From the NCBI GenBank assembly GCA_016584305.1, contig JACEEZ010020388.1, forward strand, positions 240,001 through 304,000: DNA of 64,000 nt. Direction: 5' to 3'. A program made the position numbers and the translations under genes. Below the pieces are notes generated by a model. The model searched no databases. It saw only the letters and a list, made by a program, of their open reading frames with translations, and was not told the DNA's origin. Of the stretch, positions 11,892 to 31,016 are shown piece by piece. Source of the DNA: Chionoecetes opilio (Eukaryota; Arthropoda; Malacostraca; Decapoda; Majidae). The first letter of the stretch is position 1; every line of letters starts with the position of its first letter.

Positions 11892-11953
<62 letters not shown>

Positions 11954-12001
11954 TCGCCCTCTCTCTCTACTCTCGATTCTCTCTCTCGTCTCTCATTCTT
12001 T

Positions 12002-12037
<36 letters not shown>

Positions 12038-12147
12038 CAAAATTGAGATACTATATAGCATATACTGTTGGAGTTTACTAATTAATATTATCAAATATCA
12101 ATAACGTTGCAAGAGAAAATAACAAGTGTTCACCTTTCGTAGCCTAA
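11741..12147. repeat. Tandem-duplication flank, 5' side of GR copy B
   Basis: Direct repeat of 1-397 with an expanded (CT)n array at 11899-12032. It is broken after AGCCTAA by the transposon at 12148-15859, and collinearity resumes at 15860. Confidence 0.75.
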
Positions 12148-12199
12148 CGTAGATAACACTAAAGTCGCCAGGACATCTTTTTATTCTATGTACAGACGT

Positions 12200-12265
12200 C
12201 TAGTGGCGTTAGTACTTACATTTCTACATCTATGATTTCAGGAAAGTTAGAAGGGGCTATCTAGT
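12200..12265 (+). mobile_element. Helitron-related fragment
   Basis: Contains ACATTTCTACATCTATGATT followed by TCAGGAAAGTTAGAAGGGGC, nearly identical to repeats inside the Helitron at 32982-33813 (33600-33720). It sits just inside the left end of the 12148-15859 element and may explain why the two outer ends diverge there. Confidence 0.5.
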
Positions 12266-12905
12266 CCGGGGGCCAGGGGCTAAAAAATAATTCTCGGGTA
12301 CCCATGCTGGTAACAGCTTCATAATATACTATCTTGAAAGGAATTTTAGCTACTTTTCAAACTCTGGCAAATGAAAACTTCGAAATCGTGTAGCTTCATG
12401 GGAATTTTTTTGGTTAACTCATGACAACCACATTACATATTTTCCAGACCAACATGTTTAGTCTAGTCCAGTGGAACCCCACGTGCACCTCCGGACATCT
12501 AATGAACCTGCTTTTTGTTATGCACAAATAGACTAAAAAACAAAAATATCAATGTAACACTCAACTAATGTCCCATGGGGTACGTTGGCGGCCGATTCCG
12601 TGGTTTTTTTTTTTTTGATCGCGAAATATTGACTTTCTCGAATTACCAAAAGGTCCATAAAATCACAAATAATTAGTTACAAAATTACAAAATTTTAGTG
12701 CCCACGTGACAGAATACATGGCCTATGTAATAGAACATTAATGCAGTAATTGGTACCCAGTAGTCATGGAACGGCAAACCTAAAAAAAGTCCGGAAAAAT
12801 TACTTCGATTTCGCCGACAATTTTTTCCAACATAATGACAATAACTTCAACTATATATAAAACATACTCGGTCAGTTTACCATATAAAAATCATCGTCTA
12901 TTATC
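12265..12905. repeat. Left arm of long inverted repeat
   Basis: Pairs with the reverse complement of 14860-15500. Landmarks shared by both arms are GGTAACAGCTTCATAATATA, CCCCACGTGCACC, GATCGCGAAATATTGAC and GTAATTGGTAC. A part (12411-12460) recurs at 12925-12975, so the arm contains an internal partial duplication. Confidence 0.7.
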
Positions 12906-13444
12906 CCCGCAATTTTTTTTTTTTTGGTTACCATGACCACCACATTACATATTTCAGACCCAACATGTTCTATTTGAAATATAAATAACATATAGAAAAG
13001 GGCATACAAAGAAAAAGTGTTATCGTGTATAGATGCCAGTGACATACTACATTGACAAATATATAAAATCAATTTGCATAAAAGCAAAAAAAACAGTTGC
13101 TATGAGAGTCAAAATAACATATCCCGAACAATTATGATTTTCCATATATACTTCCCGCCCCTATGGTGATGATTATATATTTGAACTGAAAATGACCCCC
13201 TATGAGTAACACATAACCTGCCAACTCTACGCAACATATTTTTATATATACCCTGTGTTGCTATGGTAACGAAACTACAACTGACGCTCTCTCTCTCAAC
13301 AGAGTCCCTTATTGCCCATTGATTTAAGCAATTTGACGAAGTATTACGGTAATGGATAATTTTTACATGTGTCATGTTTATATACGTTGCAAAATAATAA
13401 TTACAATAATATCTACAATATACCATAACAAACAATCATGATTT

Positions 13445-14010
13445 TCAATTGAGAACACAACACCGGGCACGATTAATAGTAATTTTTTTATTATTCTCCA
13501 TCTGAGTCTGATTCAATCGTCTCTTCCAACGCCTGTGGTTCTTCAGTGGATTGAGGCATTCCCCACGCCTCTGCATCGACAAGCCGAGTGCATGCCAAGT
13601 TTTGTGCTTATGGCATCCACATTTATTGCTGCATTTTTGATGATACAAAGCGACAGGTCCCATGTCCAGTATATTTTGATGGTGCGGCCTGCTGTGTCCA
13701 TAAGGATTGGTCTTAGTATATCCTTGTTTATTTCCAGCATGAACTCGTGGGTAGTGGGGACAGATGGTCGGTCGGCCTCCAAGGCGTGTTTCCAGATGTA
13801 TGTCTGGTAGTTCGCTCGATGACATGGTATGAATAAGAGGGTCGGATGTCGGAGGCAGTTCTAGCTTCGGCTTGAGTCTGTGTGAATAGCGTGTGTCGTG
13901 CATTCATCAACGTCGCAACATTTCACTTTCGGAACGTACAGAACACAAACAAATTGTTGCACTGCATCGCACGCGTCTTTATTAGATGGCGGTGTAGAAG
14001 TTCCATATAC
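13445..14010 (-). pseudogene. Decayed Cys-rich-tailed transposon protein (nuclease-like family), C-terminal part
   Basis: Read across frameshifts on the minus strand, it shows the order QQFVCVLYVPKV, then LPPTSDPLIHTM, then YQTY / IHLE and TTHEFMLEINKDILRP. A Cys cluster (KCGCHKHKT, ACRCRG) and GECLNPLKN end the frame. The same order of LPPT, a His-bearing helix, a PTP/SP-x-x-F segment and a Cys-rich tail is seen at 54585-55388. At least three frameshifts separate the pieces. It is a remnant of the gene of its host transposon. The N-terminal half is missing or replaced by a (TA)n tract. Confidence 0.5.
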
Positions 14011-14026
14011 AACAACGGTTGTCATA

Positions 14027-14029
<3 letters not shown>

Positions 14030-14078
<49 letters not shown>

Positions 14079-14110
14079 TATATATATTATAGTATATATA
14101 TATATATCGA
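14030..14110. repeat. (TA)n microsatellite
   Basis: AT dinucleotide array with a few interruptions inside the 3.7 kb transposon. Confidence 0.9.
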
Positions 14111-14859
14111 TATATACACAATATATCATGGCAATTGATCTGGTCATCTAGCAAGTATCTAATGATGCACATGGTACAATTTGCACATTGTCATTGACAA
14201 CCGTAACTCATCTATTCACACCAGGCGAATATAATAGTGTGTATATATTACATATACCTGTTACCATGGAAAATTGTTTATAATTCAGTCCGTTTGGAAT
14301 AAAAATGTGATACATATAATAGTGACAGAATGTCACTTAGTGTAAGCCAATTAATTTTTTCCCCCCCCCCCCCCCCTTTTTTAAAATTAAAATCCGTTTC
14401 ATAGTTTCCAAATTATTTATTTATTAAAAAATGGTGAAAACATTTTCAATAAATAACATATACGATGCGATGCAAATACTCTAATATGTTTCCTTAGTTA
14501 TTATGCAAGACATGCTACAGTGCCTATTATTATTAATGATAGAGTATTTAATAGTTATTTGTGCTGAATGGATCCGGGCAATTTTATTTGAAATATATGT
14601 ACATAAATATATATATAGTGATCGGAATATAGATGTATATGCAGCTTTTTATGTGATTGTATATTTTATCATCACCAAGCAACGCGTTTGCTTAAGCAAA
14701 ATAAATTTCATATATCTGTACAAATAATTATGATGGCATGTCTATCTCCGAAATATAAACATTTCTTTTTGTCACTCATATTTTATATGTTATTTCTATT
14801 TTAAAATATGAACTGAATTTAAAAAATGTGTAATTGGGTTGTTATGGTGGATGGAGGAA

Positions 14860-15500
14860 TAATAAGACGATAATTTTATGTTAAACTGACCAGTATGTTG
14901 TATATTAGTGAAAGTTTTTGTCATTTATGTTGAAAGTGGTGTCGGTGTAAACCGAAGTAATTTTTCCGCTTATCTAGGGTTTTTGCCGTTTCCATAACTA
15001 AACTTGTACCAATTACTGCATTCATTGTTCTTATTACAATAGGCCATGTTATTGTTGTCACGTGGGCACCAAATTAACTTGTAACCACATTATTTGTGAT
15101 TTTATGGATATTTTGGTATTTCGAGAAGTCAATATTTCGCGATCGACGATGGCCGCCATACCCAGAACCCCATGGACATTAGGTGAACAGTGTTGTAACA
15201 TTGATTTTTGTTTCTAGACATATTTGTGCATCAAAAAAGTAGGTCCATTAGATTGTCCAAGGGTGCACGTGGGGTCCACTGGATAGACTAACTGTTGGTC
15301 TGAAATATGTATGTGTTGTCATGGTACCAAAATCACTATGGAAGCTACACGATTGTCGAAGTTTTCTAGATTGCAGATTTGAAAAGTAGACAAAATTCGT
15401 CCCTTTCAGTGTATATTATGAAGCTGTTACCCCGCATGGGTACTACGAAAGTCGATTTAAAGACACTTCCTCAGTTTTGGTCCCCTAGACTAATCTTGGC
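14860..15500. repeat. Right arm of long inverted repeat
   Basis: Inverted partner of 12265-12905. Between this arm and the right terminus (15501-15835) no clear partner sequence is seen. Confidence 0.7.
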
Positions 15501-15861
15501 GAGTCCTTGTGTCATTTTGTGTTTTCATCTGTGTCAATATAGGCTAGAAATGCAAATAAAAAAATGTCACCAGTGGCGACCAGCTTAAAGATCGCGTTAG
15601 TGTTTTATTTCTGAGTGTCCTCCCCTCCCGCCGTCGTGTGTCGCCCGAAAAAAAAAACGTGTCGTGAAATTGAAACCGTATACTTGCAGATACAAAGCAT
15701 AAAACAACACTGGATAAAAAATGTAGATTAACAGTCATGATATAACTTGTGTGTATCATCTTCGCTGGCCACATGCCAAAGCAGTAGTGATGCTATAATT
15801 CGTAATATATGGCGCCTGGCGACATTAGTGCACCGTGGCGACTATAGTGTTATCTACGGTA

Positions 15862-16499
15862 ACGCCACTTAATGCAAATAGATGACAGGCTGCAAAAACA
15901 CATTGGCAATTACGAGAGCTGAACGTGGATCTTTCCTGTACACAAATCAATTAAAATACCTTTTCTGTAGCGGATAATGTCAGTGTTCATATGTGGCGAC
16001 ATAAAATAAAGAAATAGCTACGGGGTGACAGTGGCATTAAGTTATCGATGATTGTTTATTTTCTTCTTCGTTAATTTTCAGTTGCAAACCATGCTATCGC
16101 GTGAGATCCTCGTGATAGGTACATTTCAACATTCATGGTTGAATCTACTTGTGGAATTATAAAGCGGTCTCAACGTAATTCATCTCATTAATGAGTAACA
16201 TTCATATCCATATCGAGATCAGCCTTGTATATACTTCTCTATCGACAGGTGGAGCGTGGACAGAGGAGAGGTAAGGTGGGGAGGGCGGGGGAATGTTTAC
16301 ACTGTCAACAACTTGCTTGTCTCATCCGAGTGCCAATGGGAACCCTGCCTTGCGCAGCCGAAAAAGCAATCACTCACAAGAAATTACGATATACATAATG
16401 TACTCAGCAGCAATAGCTTATCTGACATGGCGGTGCACGGAAGGCGCGCTAATAATTCTCTAGTAGAAGCCTCTGCAAGCCAGTGTTGTGTGTGTAGCC
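15862..16499 (+). promoter_or_regulatory. Conserved upstream region of GR copy B
   Basis: Collinear with 393-1092 of copy A apart from an extra block of about 60-80 bases in A (around 490-570) containing the palindrome GGTACAGGAGGCCTGTACC. It presumably includes the promoter and 5' UTR, but no core promoter element could be placed with confidence. The 3.7 kb transposon separates it from the more distal conserved flank. Confidence 0.4.
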
Positions 16500-23779
<7,280 letters not shown>

Positions 23780-24651
23780 GCACTATCTCCTTTCTTCACC
23801 CCACGCTCACTTGATGGCCAGCCTACTTTCGTGACGGACATTCTCCTCCGGTTCGACTACGTTACCAAGAAGTCTCTCCTCTGCGTTAATATTTATCGGA
23901 CAGTACTCCACAATGATCTCACAAATGTATCCCTGTTTCCTTCCCCACCAATCATAATCACCTCTATTTATTCACAGAAAGCACGAGCACACACATACAC
24001 ACTATATATCTATATATTTCTAGATATTTACGTGCTCAGGAATCTTCTTCATGACAAAGACTCCACTCCCAAGGCCACCACCTCCCTGGCTCTTTCCCCG
24101 CCCAACCCTTGGAATGTCTCTATCTCGCAAAGAGCGCGTCGATAACTGTAAACTTTTAACATTCGTGTCACTCACCTGCCCCTGATCTATGTGACCTCAG
24201 CTATATGTAAAATTCAAGAAAATGGCTGTAAGGATGGAAAAGACATGAGTTATTGCACTTTGAGTCATACACGACAGAAACTTGAAATATAATAGTTGTT
24301 GATTTTGATTCTTTTATTTACTTCCCTGGAAATTGCAGGTCAAAAGTGACATGAGTTTCAACAGCAAATGGTTTATCAATGGCTGGAAGAGGCCCACTTG
24401 TACATGTCCTCTTCAGGTATTGATCTACTCTTTGTCTTCCCTCCATTCGGTTTCAACGGCAGAATAATTGGTTGCCAAAAAAAACTTTTGGTGAGTGTAG
24501 CATACCATAATTACCATATGCATCCTGTATTGGAGAGAGGAATAATGTTGCATGTTTCGTTACAGAGTACAGGGAAAAGTTCCGTAGTGTTCTGGTTATC
24601 ATTTCAAGTACGGTGGTGGTGATGGTGGTGATGGTTATGGGTGGTGCCATA

Positions 24652-25306
24652 GGGCCATATTCAAGAATTTTTCTCCACCCGTTGTGTCGGTTTTTGGTAT
24701 ACAAGTATCAAAATACGACGCGACGCGTCGAGCTCAGGGGTGGAGGTAATGTCAGCTGATTCCCGACAAGTTGCACATCCCCCCTTCATCCCGCTCTCCA
24801 CTCATTCCATCGTATTTCTTCCCAGACCATTACAGGAGAGTTTTCAACACAACCGAGAGTAACATTCATACCTTGTGAATGCACACGTGTCATCATTAAG
24901 GTAAAATCTGGTCCAGGAGGCCTTATATAGGTGTGTGAACTTGTGAGGAAGCCAGGCGGCGGCGGGAGGGTGGAGGGCAGCCATTGTGTGGAGCAGTGGT
25001 GGCGGGCCGTTCAAATGTACTCGCACGCATCACTCAGGCCAATTTTTTCTGCACCAACGCCTCAGACAAGTGGCGAACACTAACTTAGCTATTATTTTAA
25101 TGTCAGAAATGATAAATTTCACTAGTAAAATGTATTAGATATGTATAAAACAGTCAAAATACTGATGCCGCTTTGGGCTCGTTTGTGTTGGTACACCTGT
25201 CAAATATCCACCAGTCGGGGCAGTTCTTGTAGATGTCACCAGTGGAGGTACGACGGTGGAAAATCTCCACCGGCCGGGATTTGACGAGCATTCTTGAATA
25301 TAGCCC
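24652..25306. mobile_element. MITE-like DNA transposon, PIF/Harbinger type, 3' of GR copy B
   Basis: Inverted ends GGGCCATATTCAAGAAT at the left and ATTCTTGAATATAGCCC at the right, flanked by ATA at 24649-24651 and 25307-25309. The paralogous empty site GTGCCATAGGATGC is at about 10650-10662. It is 655 bp long with no coding capacity. A second inverted pair (TTCTCCACC / GGTGGAAAATCTCCACC) lies inside. Confidence 0.75.
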
Positions 25307-25726
25307 ATAGGATGCACATGGCGGTGGCGCTTGGTGATAAAGGACACCACTCAAAGAAAGAAAAGAGTGGCTATAATGCTTGCCGTTATTTCCAAACACG
25401 GCTCATAGATTAATCACCTCTCATTCACTAACATTCATTGACTCAAACAAACAAAAAAGAACAAGTGTACATATCTACATATCTACCTACTTATCTATAT
25501 ACCTACGTATATCCAAGTTATAGCGTTAGAAGTTCGAAATCCACTACTTTTCCCTCTTCTTTACACTGTTATGAGTGTTCAGTATTCCCTTACGTAATAT
25601 GCCACAGTGTGAACGTATAACAAATAGTGAGACAAACCACGTGTTATGCGACTCTCAAAGGACGGAGAAATACAAGGTATAATGCACATTTAAGCAAAAG
25701 CTCGGTAAATAAACCCCCCTCAGACA

Positions 25727-25749
25727 CACACACACACATACACACACAT

Positions 25750-25780
<31 letters not shown>

Positions 25781-25835
25781 AACACACAAACACACACACA
25801 CACATAGACACACACACACATAGACACACACACAC
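25727..25835. repeat. (CA)n microsatellite
   Basis: CA array interrupted by TA and AA; counterpart of 11027-11113. It marks the end of the second duplication unit (about 25870). Confidence 0.9.
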
Positions 25836-25904
25836 ATACACAGTTAAACATGAGGTTTGTGAAAAGTTATGACAATAAACCAGTAAGACGCCTTAATCGG
25901 CGAG

Positions 25905-26305
25905 GGACGAGCGAGCCCGTAGAAACCCGCCGCACGTGCGCACGTGCGGCGTCACCCGGAGTTTGACCTGTGTGACATTGCTAGGTGTGTGGTCTCAAAC
26001 CACACACCAAATTTCAACTTAGTCGGTTCAGCCGTTTCTCAGCTATAGCAAGATAACGTTGTCTGACACCCCTCACGCGGCACGCGCCACGCGCCATGCT
26101 GACCCTTCACGTGAGACAAAACATGTCAACACAAATAGGGATTGAATGGGGCTATCAGATGGCGAAGACCGCTTGTCAATCGGAAGCGGGATTCCAAAGA
26201 TATAAGCTCCTGAAAGCGTGATGGTCGGTCGGTCGGGTCGGCCGCTTAAGTGAGAAAAATCCCGTATCCACCGAGGACTCACGAGCGCTTCGCGCTAGCT
26301 CGTAA
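25905..26305. mobile_element. Palindrome-rich putative non-autonomous element
   Basis: Ends are short inverted copies (GGGACGAGCGAGC at the left, GCGCTAGCTCGT at the right). The interior has CGCCGCACGTGCGCACGTGC extended to a 24-base palindrome at about 25930-25953, a hairpin GGTGTGTGG/CCACACACC, and a terminal hairpin AGCGCTTCGCGCT. No clear TSD was found. The layout suggests a Helitron-like or foldback element. Confidence 0.35.
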
Positions 26306-26604
26306 TGATTAGTTTATTCACTGATTCGAATTCGTACCTCCAAAATACCCTACCTGTATATTCCCGACACTATACCCCAGCTAGCACAAACTAAAGTGCT
26401 TATCAGGGTATAGGAGGGTTGAAATGGCTTGAAATCATTATCAACATGGCTTAAAGGACTTCATCAAATATTCCACGGACAGAAGCGGACCGGCCTGGCG
26501 CGGCGGAGTCGAGGCCGGAGGTGAGAGGTGTCGGGGGGACCAGTCAGGCTTAATGCCGGGCGAGATCGTCGCTTGTGTTGCTAAGACACTTCCTTGGTTT
26601 TAAC

Positions 26605-27667
26605 CTGGGCTTGAAAACGAAATTATTTTTCAAACGGTTCGTTCCGATCAGAAACAGTATTATTAACGTTTCGTTTTTCGTTCCTCCTCCAAACATAACG
26701 TTCCTGAACCGGTTAAGACACAAATGAAAACCGGTTAGAACGTTATTCTCAAACCATGTATTGAATATGCTATTAGCCCTAATAAATAATAATGCCTATA
26801 CATGACTACATTCTTATATATGGTAATAAAGCCATACATTTCATGGTCCACAGTATCCAACAAAATCAAACCCTTAGATGTCGTAAGAACTATATTATTA
26901 TAAAACTTATATAAGGCAACACATTTACATATACAACACAGGAAGCGTAGTGTAGGAGTATGCAATCTCAATTGCCATAAAGACATAAATCACTAACTAT
27001 TTGTTAATATTATATATGGCAAAAAATATATTAATTCGTATTATCACCAAACCACTAATTAAATAAACCTAATCAATGGAATCAATGACTACATGTGGTA
27101 CTCCAAGGACTCGAACCTAGTACACTCACACCGAAATTCGGCGCACCAAGCATTAGGCTATGAACACAGTTCAAAGTTTAAGCACATACGCACGATATAC
27201 TATTATCCATTTTCGAATACTGGATATTAATCTAAGCATGTTCTTAAACCCAACTGCAGTATCATAGCTCAACTATTGCACGAATGGAAGGTGTAATAAA
27301 ATAAGGGAACGTGATGCATATCACGAAGACAAAAATTCATAATTATAAAAGGTAAAAAATAGCTACTCCACAAATTAAATGAAAAGTGGTGCATATGATA
27401 CTATTAGAAACAAAACCACATCGTTAATTGCCAAGTGAACAAATACAGTAGACTTAATTGATGTATGTATGCAATACATACGTATGTATTTACTTAAATA
27501 TTTTGGCTACTGGAAGTGAAAATGGATTATTGACCAAATATGGCATGGAACGAAAAAATAACGTTTTTAACCGGTTACAAGGATTTTAAAATAGCGTTTT
27601 TGCTCCGGATCAGTAAATATGATAACGTTTTTTCGTTTTCGTTCCCTGAAACAGTTTCAAAGCCCTG
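26605..27667. mobile_element. hAT-type non-autonomous transposon
   Basis: Starts CTGGGCTTGAAAACGAA and ends as the inverse of CAGGGCTTTGAAACTG, flanked by the 8 bp direct repeat GTTTTAAC (26597-26604, 27668-27675). An 8 bp TSD and CAGGG-type ends are hAT hallmarks. The subterminal zones share inverted AACCGGTTA and CGTT/AACG motifs. No transposase frame is present. A degenerate tRNA-like sequence lies inside. Confidence 0.8.
27104..27174 (-). mobile_element. Degenerate tRNA-like sequence (SINE head remnant)
   Basis: The minus strand has an A-box-like TAGCCTAATGCTTGG and a B-box GGTTCGAGTCC at the expected spacing, with an anticodon-stem-like GCCGAATTTCGG between them. The stems are imperfect and there is no good acceptor stem, so it is not a working tRNA gene. 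Confidence 0.4.
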
Positions 27668-27675
27668 GTTTTAAC

Positions 27676-29016
27676 CGATAACTCAGTTTTTATTTATATA
27701 TACAACTTCTCGTCTTAACTAGAGAAACTAGCAAGAGGTTAGTGCAGTCTTGCTATGGTGGGATCTGGGAGTGAACTGAACTTCCTTTCAACCGCGGGTC
27801 ACGAATACTACTGGTCAACCGTGATGCAAAATATTATAACGGCTGCTTATATTTAAACCAGTAGTTTCTAATTAAGGTGGTAATGGTTAATACCACTGTG
27901 ATTGTTTATTTCCCGTATCCCAATACTTATGTTTGACTTAAATTACCTTAATTTATGTATATAATTCCAATAACATAATAACTATATTACATTTCTACTC
28001 TCCTCCCTACAGGGAAGCGAACAACACCTCCCTCATTACAAAGGAGGGAGACAAAACTACCCCTATATTTAGGGTGTTAGAGTGGATAATTTCCACAAGG
28101 TTAATACAAGTGCAAGGAAAACCTAGTACATAAGTTCATACGAACATGACTCTTGTTTCTGTCAAGTATCAGCTGAAAAGAGAATGGCGATGAAGACCTT
28201 TCTTACTGACACCTTGGCTCCCACACTGACGCCACATCGATAACGCGTCAAGACATGACAGAAAATCTATATGCCGCACATGAAATATTCACAAGAGCTA
28301 TGTTAGTGTGCGTGACCACATCATTTTCACATTAGATTATTTCCTTTGAAACTAAGAACCATTTGTGTGATATTGCATGGAGGATAATAAAACATCCAGA
28401 TCTATACACAGTCTGCTTTGTGTTAGGCGTAATATAATGATTAGTGTTTCCATTACTCTGCTGTCACTTGGGTTATCCTTAAAAAAAAAAAAAAATCCTC
28501 CAGGTTCATTCTCCCAGAGACATTTGTGGAGGTAAATGAATTGACTTAGAATTTGCGAGGCGCCTCTGATTTCATAGCGGTTGGGTTAGTTAACTATAGA
28601 AGTGACAGCACACTAAAATAGTCACATACGTTAAGTACAGTAAGTATACTACAGTGAGTGAAATGTGAGTATGCAGTGATGAAATTTCGTACATATTGAA
28701 AACATGATCGGACATAATTTGCCGGGAAGACTTAAAATAATCTAAAATGATGATCGTTATCTGCCTTGTAAAGCTTTCCCTTGATCTTTGCGTTTATTAG
28801 GGCTCGTTAGACAGATTGGAGCGGAGAGTGGATGCGGAAATAACCATAGCTTGAGGTTGGATTGATCTGAACGAGAAAAGAGACGAGACATTAATGTAGT
28901 AGAAGAAGAGAGAGAGCGAGACAAGTGTAGGGGAGTTCCGAGTACTAGGTGACTCTTCTCTAGCACCATTAACCCCTCACCTGCCGCCCTTTGAGTACCT
29001 TCACCTGGAACACGTG
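27676..29016. other. Intergenic, no gene seen
   Basis: AT-rich single-copy-looking sequence with no supportable frame, splice pair or RNA gene. Confidence 0.5.
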
Positions 29017-29024
29017 GTAGTCTC

Positions 29025-29677
29025 CAGAGGTGGGCGCGATACTTTTTTTTGGTAGTGCGATAATGATACTGCGATACTTTTCCCCGCTAGTTCGATACGC
29101 GATACTCCGCTACTTTTTCGTATTTTCTTAAAACGATACGCGATACTGCGATACTCCGCTACCGATACTTTTTTCTTAAAGCGATAGTATCGCAGCGATA
29201 CTGCGATACCAAAAATTTGCTTTGCGATACTTTGCTACCTAAGAAAACACTGTATTAGCCAAAAAAATATCTATTTTACTCAAACTACAGTTCAGGCACA
29301 TTAAAACATTGTAATATATTTATTTTTAAACTGACAAATTTTATTTAAAATATAAAACACACACACACGCACACACACACACACAGCACAGTTCACTAGT
29401 CACTACTGCATAAGTAAGTAAACTTAAACTGCATAAGTAAGTAACTTACTGTAAAGTCAGTAAGGCGTCAAATCTATGCGCATTGCCGCTGAAAAACTTT
29501 TGTTTAAGGTCGTCTTTTAAAGTATAGCGGGAAATTTAAGCGATGCTTGAGTTGCGATACTTATACTCCGCTACTTTGAATGCTTTGCGAAACTGCGATA
29601 CTGCGATCCTTTTTTGGCGGTGCGATAGTATCGCAGTATCGCACTACCGCACTAAGTATCGCTCTCGCCCACCTCTG
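29025..29677. mobile_element. hAT-type MITE rich in GCGATACT motifs
   Basis: The ends CAGAGGTGGGCGCGATAC and the inverse of CAGAGGTGGGCGAGAGCG are flanked by the 8 bp TSD GTAGTCTC (29017-29024, 29678-29685). The subterminal regions are packed with GCGATACT / AGTATCGC repeats in both orientations, likely transposase-binding repeats. A short CA array sits in the middle. It is 653 bp long and non-coding. Confidence 0.85.
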
Positions 29678-29768
29678 GTAGTCTCACAGTCGACAACCAC
29701 CGGACAAATGCCTCTAACCGCCTTCACCCCTTCCACTTCCGTACCAGTTCCCATTTCCACCCTAGTTC

Positions 29769-29798
29769 TCTCTCTCTCTCTCTCTCTCTCTCTAGTTT

Positions 29799-29876
<78 letters not shown>

Positions 29877-29916
29877 CTCTCTCCTCTCCTCTTTTCTCTC
29901 TCTCTCTCTCTCTCTC
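29769..29916. repeat. Imperfect (CT)n microsatellite
   Basis: CT array with CCT and TTTT interruptions. Confidence 0.95.
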
Positions 29917-29939
29917 AACCGGTGGGTACTTACAGACAA

Positions 29940-30515
29940 TCTGATTTATACCCTATTTGTTACAACCTTTGAAGTCTGGCCTGACATAAACCTTTATATA
30001 ACGTCACACACTATGGAATTCAGTTGTGGCGTCTGCACCACACAATGGATATTCCCGATGGTAAATACCTTCCTCTCTGTGATCAACATTATGAAGAAAG
30101 ACCGAAGAATTATGATTTATGTTCACTAATTAAGCTCAACTACCGGATGAGCTCGACGATTACATTGAAAATGTTGATATAAAACATTATTAACTTTGAC
30201 GATAAACGGTGCACGAGGTTAGGTTTGGCAGAATTATTTTGGGATGAAACACTAACTTTAGGAGAAATTCATATAAGTTGTACAACTGCATTGCAATAAA
30301 GAATTTGGTCCGTAATGTTAAGGAGAGTTTTGCGCTGAAAAATGACACTGTTATTGGATATACTCTTTTTTCATGTATACATTTCTTAGTTATCAGTCAT
30401 CCTATTTTTCTATATTTTTATTCAATCCACTGTCCGATGTCAGGATGCAACGTAGAAAAAAAATGGGGTTGATCGTTGACTTGACTCTAAGAGCAGACGG
30501 ACCGGAACTGGCTGC
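29940..30515. other. Intergenic, no gene seen
   Basis: No supportable coding frame between the two CT arrays. The short open frame at 30278-30472 lacks family features. Confidence 0.5.
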
Positions 30516-30517
30516 GA

Positions 30518-30520
<3 letters not shown>

Positions 30521-30609
<89 letters not shown>
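30521..30609. repeat. (CT)n microsatellite
   Basis: About 44 CT units. Confidence 0.95.
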
Positions 30610-30614
<5 letters not shown>

Positions 30615-31016
30615 ATCTGTCTATCTTATCACTAAAATACAACACATGCACACGCGCACACACAAAACGCTAAAAGCACTACACAAAAGCTATATTTATG
30701 AATTTGTTTAATAACTGACCATTAAGAAATTAAAAATTAAAATTATATTTATCATACTCATATCACTGTGACCTGGCAAAGGCTAGTATTGACATCCTTT
30801 GCCTTAGTCCTGTCATTGCATTTACTTTACTTTCCCTTTGAAGTTTCCTCCGTTTTTTTATTCATCATAATTATTACCATGTTTATTTTCCTCTTCATAT
30901 TGTATGGGTAGTTTGTACATTTTAGCTGTCTGTACGTGCATAAACTGTTCACTATTATTGCTGTTGTTATTGTTGTCATTATCTTTTTACCATATTATGT
31001 ATGGATATATGGAACA

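Larger units (their letters stand above)
12148..15859. mobile_element. 3.7 kb DNA transposon with long inverted repeats, inserted 5' of GR copy B
   Basis: The ends are inverted repeats (CGTAGATAACACTAAAGTCG at the left; reverse complement of ATAGTGTTATCTACGG at the right), flanked by TAA at 12145-12147 and 15860-15862. The matching empty site is CCTAACGCCACTT near 389-401. Long internal arms, about 12265-12905 and 14860-15500, are inverted copies with indels. The interior (13445-14010, minus strand) carries a decayed Cys-rich-tailed protein gene related to the one in the 53883-56130 element. A 3 bp TSD and a nuclease-like gene would suit an Academ-type transposon, but this is inference. A PIF/Harbinger element also makes 3 bp TSDs. 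Confidence 0.7.
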
